64,000 nucleotides of DNA, from NCBI GenBank assembly GCA_964440915.1, contig CAYTTV010000005.1:22902-86901 (forward strand), in the 5' to 3' direction. Under the pieces are notes generated by a model. The model searched no databases. It worked only from the letters and a program-made list of their open reading frames with translations, and had not been told where the DNA came from. The stretch's first letter is position 1. Each line of letters opens with the position of its first letter. Position numbers and translations under genes: made by a program. This DNA comes from CAMPJM01 sp964440915 (GTDB lineage Bacteria > Bacteroidota > Bacteroidia > Cytophagales > Cyclobacteriaceae). Below, piece by piece: positions 35,193-44,582 of this stretch.

Positions 35193-35885
35193 ATGAGTGA
35201 AGGGCAAAGCCAAATCTACAAGGTGCTTGTCATAGATGACGAACCCGATATTCTTGATTTGCTACAATACAATCTCCGTAAAGAATCGTATGATGTCCGC
35301 ATAGCAGAAGATGGTATAAAGGGAGTGGAAATAGCAAGGGAGTTTTTACCCGACCTTATCCTGCTCGATATCATGATGCCTCACCAAGATGGGGTGGAGA
35401 CGTGTCGGCAGATTCGGCAGATACCTGAACTCAACGATGTATTTGTAATATTCTTAACTGCTAGGATTGAAGAGTATTCAGAAATTGCGGCCTTTGATGT
35501 AGGGGCCGATGATTATATCACAAAGCCCATCAAGCCCCGCGCGCTCATGAGCAGGATAAATGCTGTCTTCAGAAGAGGTAAAAGAGCTGACTATGACGAT
35601 ATTATACAAATTGGCGATCTTGTTATAGACAAGACCAGTTATACCGTACAGGTAGATGGAAAGGAGGTTTTTCTACCTAAAAAGGAATTCGAACTGCTTC
35701 ACTTCCTTGCCCAAAGCCCCAACAAGGTATTTAGCCGTGACGATCTTTTGCACAATATATGGGGGTCTGATGTGTATGTGCTGGCTAGGACAGTAGATGT
35801 ACACGTAAGGAAAGTAAGGGAAAAGATTGGAGAAGGTTTTATTACTACTGTAAAAGGGGTAGGGTACAAATTTGTTAAGGCTTGA
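35193..35885 (+). CDS. OmpR/PhoB-family response regulator
   Basis: About 230 residues from the ATG at 35193 (preferred over the in-frame TTG at 35175). The receiver domain has DDE near residue 15, the phosphoacceptor Asp59 in LLDIMMP and Lys in YITKPIKPR. The C-terminal winged helix (KKEFELLHFLAQSPNKVFSRDDLL, VDVHVRKVREKIG) binds DNA. The kinase gene follows 68 bp downstream. Similarity to PhoB is general; no Pho box or phosphate transport genes lie nearby, so the stimulus is unknown. Confidence 0.92.
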   Translation: MSEGQSQIYKVLVIDDEPDILDLLQYNLRKESYDVRIAEDGIKGVEIAREFLPDLILLDIMMPHQDGVETCRQIRQIPELNDVFVIFLTARIEEYSEIAAFDVGADDYITKPIKPRALMSRINAVFRRGKRADYDDIIQIGDLVIDKTSYTVQVDGKEVFLPKKEFELLHFLAQSPNKVFSRDDLLHNIWGSDVYVLARTVDVHVRKVREKIGEGFITTVKGVGYKFVKA

Positions 35886-35953
35886 TTTTAGTTTGAAAAC
35901 ATACTAACAGTCATGCCTTTATTATGATATAACTTGCTATTATCGTTTGCCAT

Positions 35954-37051
35954 ATGGGGAAAACCATATATAATAATTCCAAGGAACTAGGATTTATGAT
36001 AGCAGTGACCATTGCTGCGGTCAACACGCTGGTGCTCCTTTTTATGAACCTTCCCAAGGCTGTCCTTATTGTAGTTTTCTTATTGATCTTTTTTCTATCT
36101 TATTTCCTATTCAAAATCGTATTTGATTTCTTGATTTTCAATGAAGTGAGCAAGATAAATGCCATTTTGAAAAAAATACGACGTGAGGATTTAGGAGGGA
36201 TTGAGGGAGTCAAAAGCCCCAAAAAATCCTTCTTGAACCCTTTAGGACAATTGAATCAAGATATTTACATGTATGCCGCCTTAAAACAAAGAGAGATAGA
36301 TAACCTGAAAAAGATGGCTGCGTTCCGCAGAGAGTTTCTCGCTGATGTTTCTCATGAACTCAAAACTCCTATTTTTGCGGCCCAAGGATATGTGCATACT
36401 TTATTGGATGGCGCAATGGAGGATGAAAGCGTTAGAGAAAAGTTCTTGCAGAAAGCTGCTAAAAGCCTCGATGGGCTTGATCTGTTAGTGCAAGACTTAC
36501 TGGTGCTCTCCCAAATGGAAACCGGAGAGATAACAATGCAATTTGAAGATTTCAATATGGCTCACCTCACCCGAGAAATATTCGAGCAAGTGGAGTCAAA
36601 AGCAGAGGCAAAGAATATTCAACTGCACATCGGCGAAAATGCTAAAAAGAATGTGATGGTGCATGCTGATATACAACGAATAGGCCAGGTATTGATCAAC
36701 TTGATTTCTAATGCTATCAAATATGGCCGTGAGGGGGGTAATGTAATCGTAGATCTTAAGAAAAAGAAAAACTACGTAACCGTTTTTGTCAAAGATGACG
36801 GAAATGGTATTCCTGAAGAACACTTGCCTCGCATTTTTGAAAGATTCTACAGAGTAGAAAAAAGCCGTTCTAAAGACAAAGGCGGAACCGGCCTTGGACT
36901 AGCTATAGTAAAGCATATACTAGAAGGGCACAAGATCAAGATTCAGGTGAGCAGCGTACTGGGAGAGGGTACTACATTTTATTTTAATTTGCCCAAGAAA
37001 AAGAAGCCAGCGGCCTTAGACACTGAAGGAAATCATGGCAATGGGTCATAG
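35954..37051 (+). CDS. Membrane sensor histidine kinase partnered with the response regulator
   Basis: A 365-residue kinase with two closely spaced TM segments (about 12-32 and 36-58), almost no periplasmic loop and no PAS domain. The H-box FLADVSHELKTPIF carries His134. N, G1 and G2 boxes (LINLISNAIKYG, VKDDGNGIP, GGTGLGLAIVKHI) are intact. The architecture resembles a stripped-down PhoR that senses within the membrane or through a partner. Its 3' end overlaps the convergent yidD gene by 19 bp. Confidence 0.92.
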   Translation: MGKTIYNNSKELGFMIAVTIAAVNTLVLLFMNLPKAVLIVVFLLIFFLSYFLFKIVFDFLIFNEVSKINAILKKIRREDLGGIEGVKSPKKSFLNPLGQLNQDIYMYAALKQREIDNLKKMAAFRREFLADVSHELKTPIFAAQGYVHTLLDGAMEDESVREKFLQKAAKSLDGLDLLVQDLLVLSQMETGEITMQFEDFNMAHLTREIFEQVESKAEAKNIQLHIGENAKKNVMVHADIQRIGQVLINLISNAIKYGREGGNVIVDLKKKKNYVTVFVKDDGNGIPEEHLPRIFERFYRVEKSRSKDKGGTGLGLAIVKHILEGHKIKIQVSSVLGEGTTFYFNLPKKKKPAALDTEGNHGNGS

Positions 37052-37251
37052 CCACTTTTCCCCCATGGATGGCACCTCGATATTCGCTTAATTCCTAACC
37101 ACAGCCCTTTGATTGGCCCATATTTCAAAATCGCTTCTTTTGCATATTGCGAGCAGGTGGGCGTATACCGGCATGTTGACGGAAAGAGCGGGCTTATACT
37201 GTATTGGTAGAATAAGATCGGGAGAATAAAAATTTTACGCAATCGGTGCAT
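37033..37251 (-). CDS. yidD: Membrane protein insertion efficiency factor YidD
   Basis: About 72 residues from the ATG at 37251 (a longer start at 37308 adds 19 atypical residues). The hallmark sequence is YQYSISPLFPSTCRYTPTCSQYAKEAI followed by RISRCHPWGKSGYDPLP, with the three conserved Cys. YidD assists YidC-dependent insertion of inner-membrane proteins. It is encoded convergently to the histidine kinase with overlapping 3' ends. Confidence 0.92.
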   Translation of the reverse strand: MHRLRKIFILPILFYQYSISPLFPSTCRYTPTCSQYAKEAILKYGPIKGLWLGIKRISRCHPWGKSGYDPLP

Positions 37252-37426
37252 GTTATTTTTTACTAGCTTAGCTTTTGTTTTGAGAAACAGCAAATAGTAT
37301 TGGTTCACTTATGAATAAGGAAAATTAAGTTATAATAATTCCAGAAAAAAATCGCTACTTTTATATACTTTACCTTCTGGTAATGGTGAAAAGAGAGCTC
37401 TTCGGGGATTGGTTGCAGAAAACTTG

Positions 37427-38890
37427 ATGAAAAGATTGAAGAAGATTGTGTTTGCTTTGTGGTTGGGTTGTATCGGTATGTATGCGCAAGGGCAAGGACA
37501 TGACGGGACGCTAAGGCCTACCAGCAATTTGGCAACAATGCCTGTGCAACAGGATAGTACAATGCGTTTTGTACGGATAAGCAAGATCTTTATTATTGGG
37601 AACAAGCAGACTAAATCTCAAATTATCTTAAGGGAGCTAAGCGTCAGTGAGGGAGAGATTATCTTCTTGTCCGATTTGCAATCAATGCTAGAAGAAGATA
37701 AAAATAAGCTTATCAATACGCGGCTATTCAACAAGGTCGAGATTCATTTGGTAGAGGCAGACAGATTTTTGGTTGACCTCATCATAGAAGTAAATGAAAG
37801 GTGGTACACTTTCCCCATCCCCATCCTGGCTTTGTCTGATCGGAATTTCAATGACTGGATACAGAATCACGATGCCAAGCTGAACAGGTTGAACTATGGC
37901 TTAAGGTTTTACCAGTACAATATGCGCGGAAGAAACGAAAGGCTGAGAGGAATCGTACAATTTGGATTTACTAGAAAATTTGAGCTCTCGTATAGCATTC
38001 CTTATATCAATAGTGCTCAAAAAAGTGGACTTACTTTATATGGAGGGTATTCCGAGAATAAAAGCATCCCTTACAAGACCATTGGGCACAAGCTTGATTT
38101 TATCTCCTCAGACAAACTGCTTCAAGAAGCGTTTATCGTTGGGCTTAACTATACCAAAAGAGAGAACTTCTATAGCACGCACCATTTTAAGGTAGAGTAT
38201 AATCTTACCAATATAGATGACACCGTAGCGATGATGAATGAACATTATTTGCTGAACGGACAAACTCAACAACGGTATTTCGAACTGGGCTACAAATACG
38301 ACCTGGATAAAAGAGATATTAAAGCATATCCGCTCAAAGGATTTCAATTGATCTTGGAGGCAAACAAATTGGGGTTAGGCATTTATGATGACATCGACCA
38401 GTGGGAGTTGTACGGAGCTTATAGCAAATTTATTGACATGGGGAAGGACTTTTATTTATCTGCCAACCTAACAGGAAAAGTTGCCACCCCTGAAAGGCAG
38501 CCTTACGTTAATACGCCAGCTTTAGGCTATGGCAAGGATTTTATTAGAGGATATGAGTTATATGTAATAGAAGGACAGCATTATCTGATCAATAAGATTG
38601 CTTTTAAAAAGCTGATATTGGGGGGAGATATCAATCTTGAGCCCTTGCTTAGGCTCGACCAGTTTCGAACAATGCCTTTTGCCATTTATATAAAATCATT
38701 CTTTGATTCCGGAATTGTTAATAATAACTTTCAGCAATCGGAGAACACTTTTCTTAATAACCGGTATATCTATGGTGGGGGCTTAGGTATAGACATAGTC
38801 ACATTTTATGACACCATCATAAGGTTAGAATATTCTGTGAACAAGCAACAGGAAGGAGGTTTTTTCTTTCACTTTAGAACAGACATTTAA
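37427..38890 (+). CDS. POTRA/Omp85-like outer-membrane barrel protein
   Basis: About 487 residues. The ATG at 37427 gives a signal peptide (IVFALWLGCIGMYAQGQ). A single POTRA-like module (FVRISKIFIIGNKQTKSQIILREL to VDLIIEVNERW) precedes a beta-barrel with the closing strand typical of surface-antigen/BamA-type proteins. It is shorter than BamA, which has five POTRA domains, and resembles small Omp85 relatives whose clients are unknown. It stands alone, 84 bp before the S46 peptidase gene. Confidence 0.75.
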   Translation: MKRLKKIVFALWLGCIGMYAQGQGHDGTLRPTSNLATMPVQQDSTMRFVRISKIFIIGNKQTKSQIILRELSVSEGEIIFLSDLQSMLEEDKNKLINTRLFNKVEIHLVEADRFLVDLIIEVNERWYTFPIPILALSDRNFNDWIQNHDAKLNRLNYGLRFYQYNMRGRNERLRGIVQFGFTRKFELSYSIPYINSAQKSGLTLYGGYSENKSIPYKTIGHKLDFISSDKLLQEAFIVGLNYTKRENFYSTHHFKVEYNLTNIDDTVAMMNEHYLLNGQTQQRYFELGYKYDLDKRDIKAYPLKGFQLILEANKLGLGIYDDIDQWELYGAYSKFIDMGKDFYLSANLTGKVATPERQPYVNTPALGYGKDFIRGYELYVIEGQHYLINKIAFKKLILGGDINLEPLLRLDQFRTMPFAIYIKSFFDSGIVNNNFQQSENTFLNNRYIYGGGLGIDIVTFYDTIIRLEYSVNKQQEGGFFFHFRTDI

Positions 38891-38974
38891 GGGTTTGCTC
38901 AATTCTTCCAAAAGCCTTTCTTCGTCTTGAATTTTTCAACGCATTATATATTAAAACACTAAAGCTTATCATAA

Positions 38975-41170
38975 ATGATCAAACGTATATTCATTATTTT
39001 TCTCTTACTCTCTTTTTCTCTCCAATCTTTTGCAGACGAAGGCATGTGGCTTCCTATGTTAATAAAAAGATTGAATCAGACAGATATGCAGAAGATGGGG
39101 CTCAATCTCACGGCAGAAGAGATTTATAGCGTGAATAATGCCAGCCTCAAAGATGCGATCGTTTCCCTTGGCGGGTTTTGTACTGCAGAAGTAATATCAA
39201 AGCAAGGGCTCTTGCTTACTAATCACCACTGTGCATTTGGGGCTATCCAGGCACATAGTACGGTTGAGCATGATTATATATCCAATGGATTTTGGGCAGC
39301 TACGCATGAAGATGAAAAGCCAAATGAAGGACTCTATGCCAAATTTCTTGTGCGAATGGAAGACGTCACGGACAGTGTTTTAGCAGATGTAACTGATGCT
39401 ATGACAGAAGCACAACGAGCAAAGGTCGTAAATGCAGCGATAGACAAATTAAGCAAGGCAGTAAGTGGTAATTATGAAATTGAAATAAAGCCATTTTATG
39501 AAGGCAATGAGTATTACATGTTCCTTTATGAAATTTATAGAGACGTGCGTTTGGTAGGAGCACCGCCATCTTCTATTGGAAAGTTCGGTGGTGACACGGA
39601 TAATTGGATGTGGCCTCGCCAAACAGGGGATTTTGCTCTTTTTAGAATTTATATGGCCCCTGATGGATCCCCTGCAGAGTATTCCCCCGAAAATATTCCG
39701 CTAAAGCCAAAGCATCACCTGCCTATTTCTTTGGATGGGGTTCAAGAAAACGATTTCTCCATGGTGATGGGTTTTCCAGGGAGTACCGACCGCTACTTGT
39801 CCTCATATGGGGCGCGTCTTGTTTTGGATCAGACCAATCCGACAAGGGTGAACATTCGGGAGAGACGGTTAGCAATCTTAAAAGAAGACATGGATGCCGA
39901 TGAAAGTATCAGGATTAAATATGCCTCTAAATATGCTAGAGTAAGTAACTATTGGAAGTATTTCATCGGACAAAGTCAGGGACTGAAAAAGCTCGATGTG
40001 GTAAAAGACAAGGAGAAGATTGAAGAGGAGTTTCAAGCATGGGCCAATCAGAATGCCCAGAGGAAGGCACAGTATGGAGAAGTGTTGGCTAACATGAAAT
40101 CTGCTTATGAGACGATAGAACAGTATAATGTTGCTTATCTGTATCTAGTAGAAGCCGCTTTTGGATCGGAAATCCTCACTTTTGCTAATGGTTTTTCTAC
40201 ACTCGCAAGCCTCTTGAGTGCTCCCGATAAAAACAAGGACAAGATGGCTGAACAAATAACCTTGTTGCAAGAAAGGGCCGATAAGTTTTTTAAAGATTAT
40301 AATGCACCTACAGATAAAAAAGTGTTGGCAGCACTTATGGAGTTGTATTACCATGATTTGCCTAAAGATCAACAACCGGAAGCATTTTTGACAATAGTGC
40401 AAACGTATAATGAGGATTTTGTTCAATGGTCAAATGATGTGTTCGACAGTTCGATGTTTGATGAAGAAGATAAGGTTGCGGCGTTTCTTAAAAATCCTCA
40501 AAAAGAATTGTTGCTAGAAGATCCAGCTTACAAGATCATAAAGACTATTATGGATTACTATTATGGCAATATTTCTCCAGCGCTCAGGAATGGATACACG
40601 CAATTGAATAGTGCCAATCGGCTATTTATAAAGGGATTAAGAGAAATGAACCCTGATCGAAAGTATTATCCTAATGCCAATTCAACTATGCGACTTACAT
40701 ACGGTCAGGTAAAAAGCTATATCCCTCGTGACGGCGTGGTGTATAATTATTATACGACCTTGGAAGGGGTGATGGAAAAGGAAGATCCTGATCATGATGA
40801 ATTTATTGTCCCTGAAAAGCTGAGATTACTCTATCAAAATAAAGATTACGGCCCTTATGGTGAAGGCGGCTTTATGCCAGTATGCTTCATCAGCAATAAT
40901 GACATTACAGGAGGCAACTCGGGCAGCCCTGTAATGAATGGCGACGGTGCACTGATCGGTATAGCTTTTGACGGCAACTGGGAAGCCATGAGCGGTGATA
41001 TCGCGTTCGAATCTGAGCTGCAAAGGGCCATTAACGTAGATATCCGCTATGTGCTCTTTATCATTGACAAGTTTGCCGGTGCAGGTCACTTAATTGATGA
41101 AATGACGCTCGTGAAGAACGCTGGAGTCAAAAAGGAGAAGGCACAAAGGAAAAAAGTAAAAGTCAAATAA
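38975..41170 (+). CDS. S46-family dipeptidyl-peptidase, DPP7 type
   Basis: A 731-residue periplasmic serine exopeptidase with a signal peptide (IFIIFLLLSFSLQSFAD). The chymotrypsin-like catalytic residues include the His in NHHC (His84/85) and Ser649 in GGNSGSP. Eighteen residues after Ser649, Gly667 (FDGNW) occupies the position that is Gly in DPP7 and Arg in the acidic-specific DPP11. This predicts removal of dipeptides with hydrophobic P1 residues rather than Asp/Glu. Length is normal for the family. A terminator-like hairpin follows at 41241. Confidence 0.93.
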   Translation: MIKRIFIIFLLLSFSLQSFADEGMWLPMLIKRLNQTDMQKMGLNLTAEEIYSVNNASLKDAIVSLGGFCTAEVISKQGLLLTNHHCAFGAIQAHSTVEHDYISNGFWAATHEDEKPNEGLYAKFLVRMEDVTDSVLADVTDAMTEAQRAKVVNAAIDKLSKAVSGNYEIEIKPFYEGNEYYMFLYEIYRDVRLVGAPPSSIGKFGGDTDNWMWPRQTGDFALFRIYMAPDGSPAEYSPENIPLKPKHHLPISLDGVQENDFSMVMGFPGSTDRYLSSYGARLVLDQTNPTRVNIRERRLAILKEDMDADESIRIKYASKYARVSNYWKYFIGQSQGLKKLDVVKDKEKIEEEFQAWANQNAQRKAQYGEVLANMKSAYETIEQYNVAYLYLVEAAFGSEILTFANGFSTLASLLSAPDKNKDKMAEQITLLQERADKFFKDYNAPTDKKVLAALMELYYHDLPKDQQPEAFLTIVQTYNEDFVQWSNDVFDSSMFDEEDKVAAFLKNPQKELLLEDPAYKIIKTIMDYYYGNISPALRNGYTQLNSANRLFIKGLREMNPDRKYYPNANSTMRLTYGQVKSYIPRDGVVYNYYTTLEGVMEKEDPDHDEFIVPEKLRLLYQNKDYGPYGEGGFMPVCFISNNDITGGNSGSPVMNGDGALIGIAFDGNWEAMSGDIAFESELQRAINVDIRYVLFIIDKFAGAGHLIDEMTLVKNAGVKKEKAQRKKVKVK

Positions 41171-41240
41171 ATGAATCAGCTAAATTTCAGCGGAGGTAGG
41201 GATGTGTTTTAGAAACAGAAAGTCAAATTCAGGCGTTATG

Positions 41241-41282
41241 TATATCCTGTCGCTCGATAAAAAGTGGCAGGATATATTTTTT
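41241..41282 (+). terminator. Terminator-like hairpin after the S46 peptidase
   Basis: TATATCCTG (41241-41249) pairs with CAGGATATA (41268-41276) over an 18-nt loop and is followed by TTTTTTC. It sits just 20 bp before the next small gene. Confidence 0.65.
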
Positions 41283-41301
41283 CACCTATAGATCTGATAT
41301 T

Positions 41302-41583
41302 ATGACGAGCACAATGCAAAAATTGACGTATAACCTTGTTGCGGCCGGAATGGCGCTATTGGCCGCACGCGTAGTAAGAGCAGGCATGGAAAAAGGCTGG
41401 GGTGCTATTCAACATGATACGCCGCCTGAAAATCCAGAAGATCCAGAAACATCATGGCAAGAAGCTTTGCTCTGGAGCGTGGTGACTGGAGTGGCAGTAG
41501 GTGTCGCAAAACTGATCATCAAGAGGGGGACGGCAGCAGGATGGATTAGGCTTACTGGACATAACCCCATACATCTATCATAG
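41302..41583 (+). CDS. DUF4235-family small membrane protein
   Basis: A 93-residue protein with two hydrophobic helices (LVAAGMALLAARVV and LLWSVVTGVAVGVAKLII) joined by a loop containing PPENPEDPETSW. This matches DUF4235, a small membrane family of unknown function. It stands alone between a terminator and the trk genes. Confidence 0.8.
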   Translation: MTSTMQKLTYNLVAAGMALLAARVVRAGMEKGWGAIQHDTPPENPEDPETSWQEALLWSVVTGVAVGVAKLIIKRGTAAGWIRLTGHNPIHLS

Positions 41584-41753
41584 GAATATTGAAAATTAGA
41601 GAGAATCAAGAAAAACATATACCTTTGGTGGTGTTATTAAGTAATACTTTTTGAGATTTATGATCCCCTTATGAAGCAATTCTAAATTGTATCGATCGCG
41701 GTCTTCCAAAGGAATCTCGATAAAAGGATGTTTTTACAAAACGGTACTCTCAT

Positions 41754-43091
41754 ATGAGAATTATCATTGCCGGTGCTGGTGAAGTCGGGTTTCACCTGGC
41801 ACGATTACTTGCCACTGAAGCACAGGATATCATCTTAATAGATGTTGTAAAAGAGCGATTGGACTATGCCCAAACGCTCATGGATGTTGAAACCATCAAA
41901 GGAGATTCAACCTCTTTTGCTACTTTAAAAGAAGCAGGGATTGGAAACACGGACATCCTGATAAGTGTCACCTCCTCAGAAGACACCAACCTTGCCACAT
42001 GCATCATCGGAAAAAAGTTAGGGGCAAAGAGAACAGTCGCCAGAATTATTAATACCGAGTATTTGCGCGACAAGGAAACTTTGGATTTAAGAACCATTGG
42101 AATAGACGAACTTATATGTTTAGAAACACTTGCTGCTAGAGAAATAAAGAGATTATTACGAGAGTCAGTCGTGACAGAATCTTTTGATTTTGAAGAAGGG
42201 AAATTGTCTTTTATTGGGATCCTTCTTCCAGAGGCAGCCCCTTGTGTCAATAAAACCCTCACCGAAAGTGCCCATTTAAATCCTAAGAATAATTTTGTGA
42301 CAGTAGCCATTCATAGGGATGGAAACACCATCATTCCTAGAGGTGATACGGAACTGAAGCCTGGCGACCATGCCTACTTTATTACGCTGCCTGATGGTAT
42401 TGATGATGTATTGAAGTTTACTGGAAAGGAAAGATTAGGAATCAAAAACGTCATGATCTTAGGAGGGAGCAGAACTGGTGTGCATACTGCTAGAAGACTC
42501 TCAAAAAGGTATAAGGTGAAGCTCATCGAAAAGAACAGAGAAAAGAGTTTCGAATTGGCTGATGAATTACCCGAAGTACTGGTAATTAATGGGGATGGCA
42601 CTAGTGCCGACCTCTTGGAAGAAGAGGGGATTCAAGGTATGGATGCTTTTGTGGCACTTACTGGTAACTCTGAGACCAATATTCTTGCGGCACTGTTAGC
42701 TAAAAACAGGGGAGTGGCCAAAGCCATAGCACTTGTCGAAAATGTGGAGTACATAAAGCTCTCCCAAAGCATAGGCTTGGACACCATGATCAATAAGAAA
42801 CTGATTGCAGCAGATTTTATCTCCCGATACATCCGAAAAGGAGAAGTAGTATCACTTACTCGAGTTCATGGTGTAGAAGCAGAAATACTTGAATTTAAAG
42901 TCAAAGAGAATTCGAGAATTACAGAAAAGCGGATAAAGGACCTGCATTTTCCTCATGGAGCAATTATAGGAGGGGTGGTTAGAAAAGGAGAAGGCTTAAT
43001 TGCTTTAGGAGATTTTCAGATACAGCCGGGCGATAGAGTGGTCGTTTTTAGTTTGTATAAATGGATTCATGATATTGAGAAATTTTTTTAG
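41754..43091 (+). CDS. trkA: Trk potassium uptake regulatory subunit TrkA
   Basis: A 445-residue cytosolic NAD(H)-binding protein. There are two repeats of a Rossmann RCK-N domain plus RCK-C domain: IIAGAGEVGFHLARLL opens the first and VMILGGSRTGVHTARRL the second. TrkA gates the TrkH channel in response to nucleotide state. Its stop codon directly abuts the trkH ATG, so the two are co-expressed. Confidence 0.95.
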   Translation: MRIIIAGAGEVGFHLARLLATEAQDIILIDVVKERLDYAQTLMDVETIKGDSTSFATLKEAGIGNTDILISVTSSEDTNLATCIIGKKLGAKRTVARIINTEYLRDKETLDLRTIGIDELICLETLAAREIKRLLRESVVTESFDFEEGKLSFIGILLPEAAPCVNKTLTESAHLNPKNNFVTVAIHRDGNTIIPRGDTELKPGDHAYFITLPDGIDDVLKFTGKERLGIKNVMILGGSRTGVHTARRLSKRYKVKLIEKNREKSFELADELPEVLVINGDGTSADLLEEEGIQGMDAFVALTGNSETNILAALLAKNRGVAKAIALVENVEYIKLSQSIGLDTMINKKLIAADFISRYIRKGEVVSLTRVHGVEAEILEFKVKENSRITEKRIKDLHFPHGAIIGGVVRKGEGLIALGDFQIQPGDRVVVFSLYKWIHDIEKFF

Positions 43092-44543
43092 ATGATTGTT
43101 AACATACGAGTAATTATAAACCTCCTTGGGCTACTTACGGCAATCAATGGAGGATTTATGCTCTTAGTTCTCCCATTCTCATTTTATTATCATGAAGATT
43201 GGAAAGCCATGCTATGGGCTGCATCAAGTGCGATTGTGGTGGGAGCTGTTACGTGGGGGCTTTCAAGAGGTGAAACCAAAGAATTGAGGAAACGAGAAGG
43301 GTATCTGATAGTTGCCCTTGGATGGGTTTTCATGTCCTTATCCGGCACACTACCTTATATCTTTTCAGGTTCTATACCTGACGTAACCAATGCCTTTTTT
43401 GAAACAATAAGCGGTTACACTACCACTGGTGCCTCTATTCTGACCGATATAGAAGCCTTGCCAAAAGGTGTGCTGTTTTGGAGAAGCCTTACACATTGGA
43501 TTGGAGGGATGGGAATTGTAGTACTAACGATCGCTATTTTGCCGCTTTTGGGTATTGGGGGAATGCAGTTATTTGTTGCCGAAGCACCCGGCCCTACTCA
43601 CGACAAGTTGCATCCCAGGATTAAGGAAACGGCCAAACGGCTATGGTATATATACTTTTTCCTTACTCTTGCCGAAACGCTATTGTTAATGGCGGGAGGC
43701 ATGTCGTTTTATGATGCTGCCAACCATGCCATGTCCACGATTTCTACAGGGGGATTCTCTACACGAAATGCAAGCCTTACTTATTACGACTCTCCTTATA
43801 TAGAATATGTCATCCTTGTCTTTATGTTTGTCGGTGGCACAAATTTTACCTTGCTATACTTTCTCTTTAAGGGTAAATTCAAAAAGATGTTCTTCAACGA
43901 GGAGTTTAGAGCGTACCTAGGAACAGTCCTGATCGTCGGCATTATCGTGGCCATTGCAATATACTCGTTTACTGGAACTGATCCTGAACATGCTTTTAGA
44001 GATGCAATTTTCCAGGTGGTTTCTATAGTAACTACCACAGGGTTTACTACGACTGACTATACCATCTGGTCTCCTTTCATTACCCTGGTTTTTTTCCTTT
44101 TATTGTTTACTGGTGCTTCTGCCGGCTCAACCTCGGGAGGGATTAAAATCGTTCGGCATGTGATCTTATTCAAAAACTCCATATTGGAACTAAAAAGGCA
44201 GATACATCCATCTGCTGTGATCCCTGTTAGGTACAATGCCAAAGCCGTCTCTGAAACAGTAACTTATAACATAGTAGCGTTCATTCTTATATACCTCACG
44301 ATTTTCTCTTTTGGATCTTTAATTATGGCTGCTTTAGGTTTGGATTTTATGACGGCTATAGGTGCTGTGGCAGCCACCTTAGGAAACACAGGTACTGGTA
44401 TCGGTCTTGTTGGCCCAGCATATAATTTTTCTCTAATCCCTAGCCTTGGAAAATGGTTCTTAGCTTTCCTTATGCTTTTGGGAAGGCTAGAGTTATTTAC
44501 GGTACTAATATTATTTACTCCTTACTTTTGGAGTAAAAGCTAG
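43092..44543 (+). CDS. trkH: Trk potassium uptake transmembrane subunit TrkH
   Basis: A 483-residue polytopic membrane protein with about ten TM segments in a fourfold M1-P-M2 arrangement. Selectivity-filter-like loops appear as TISGYTTTGAS, AMSTISTGGFST, IVTTTGFTTTDY and ATLGNTGTGIG. It imports K+ together with TrkA, encoded immediately upstream with no gap. No trkI or kdp genes are nearby. Confidence 0.95.
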   Translation: MIVNIRVIINLLGLLTAINGGFMLLVLPFSFYYHEDWKAMLWAASSAIVVGAVTWGLSRGETKELRKREGYLIVALGWVFMSLSGTLPYIFSGSIPDVTNAFFETISGYTTTGASILTDIEALPKGVLFWRSLTHWIGGMGIVVLTIAILPLLGIGGMQLFVAEAPGPTHDKLHPRIKETAKRLWYIYFFLTLAETLLLMAGGMSFYDAANHAMSTISTGGFSTRNASLTYYDSPYIEYVILVFMFVGGTNFTLLYFLFKGKFKKMFFNEEFRAYLGTVLIVGIIVAIAIYSFTGTDPEHAFRDAIFQVVSIVTTTGFTTTDYTIWSPFITLVFFLLLFTGASAGSTSGGIKIVRHVILFKNSILELKRQIHPSAVIPVRYNAKAVSETVTYNIVAFILIYLTIFSFGSLIMAALGLDFMTAIGAVAATLGNTGTGIGLVGPAYNFSLIPSLGKWFLAFLMLLGRLELFTVLILFTPYFWSKS

Positions 44544-44582
44544 TGACTACGGCCTACCTTATATGAGATATTGATTTTTATT

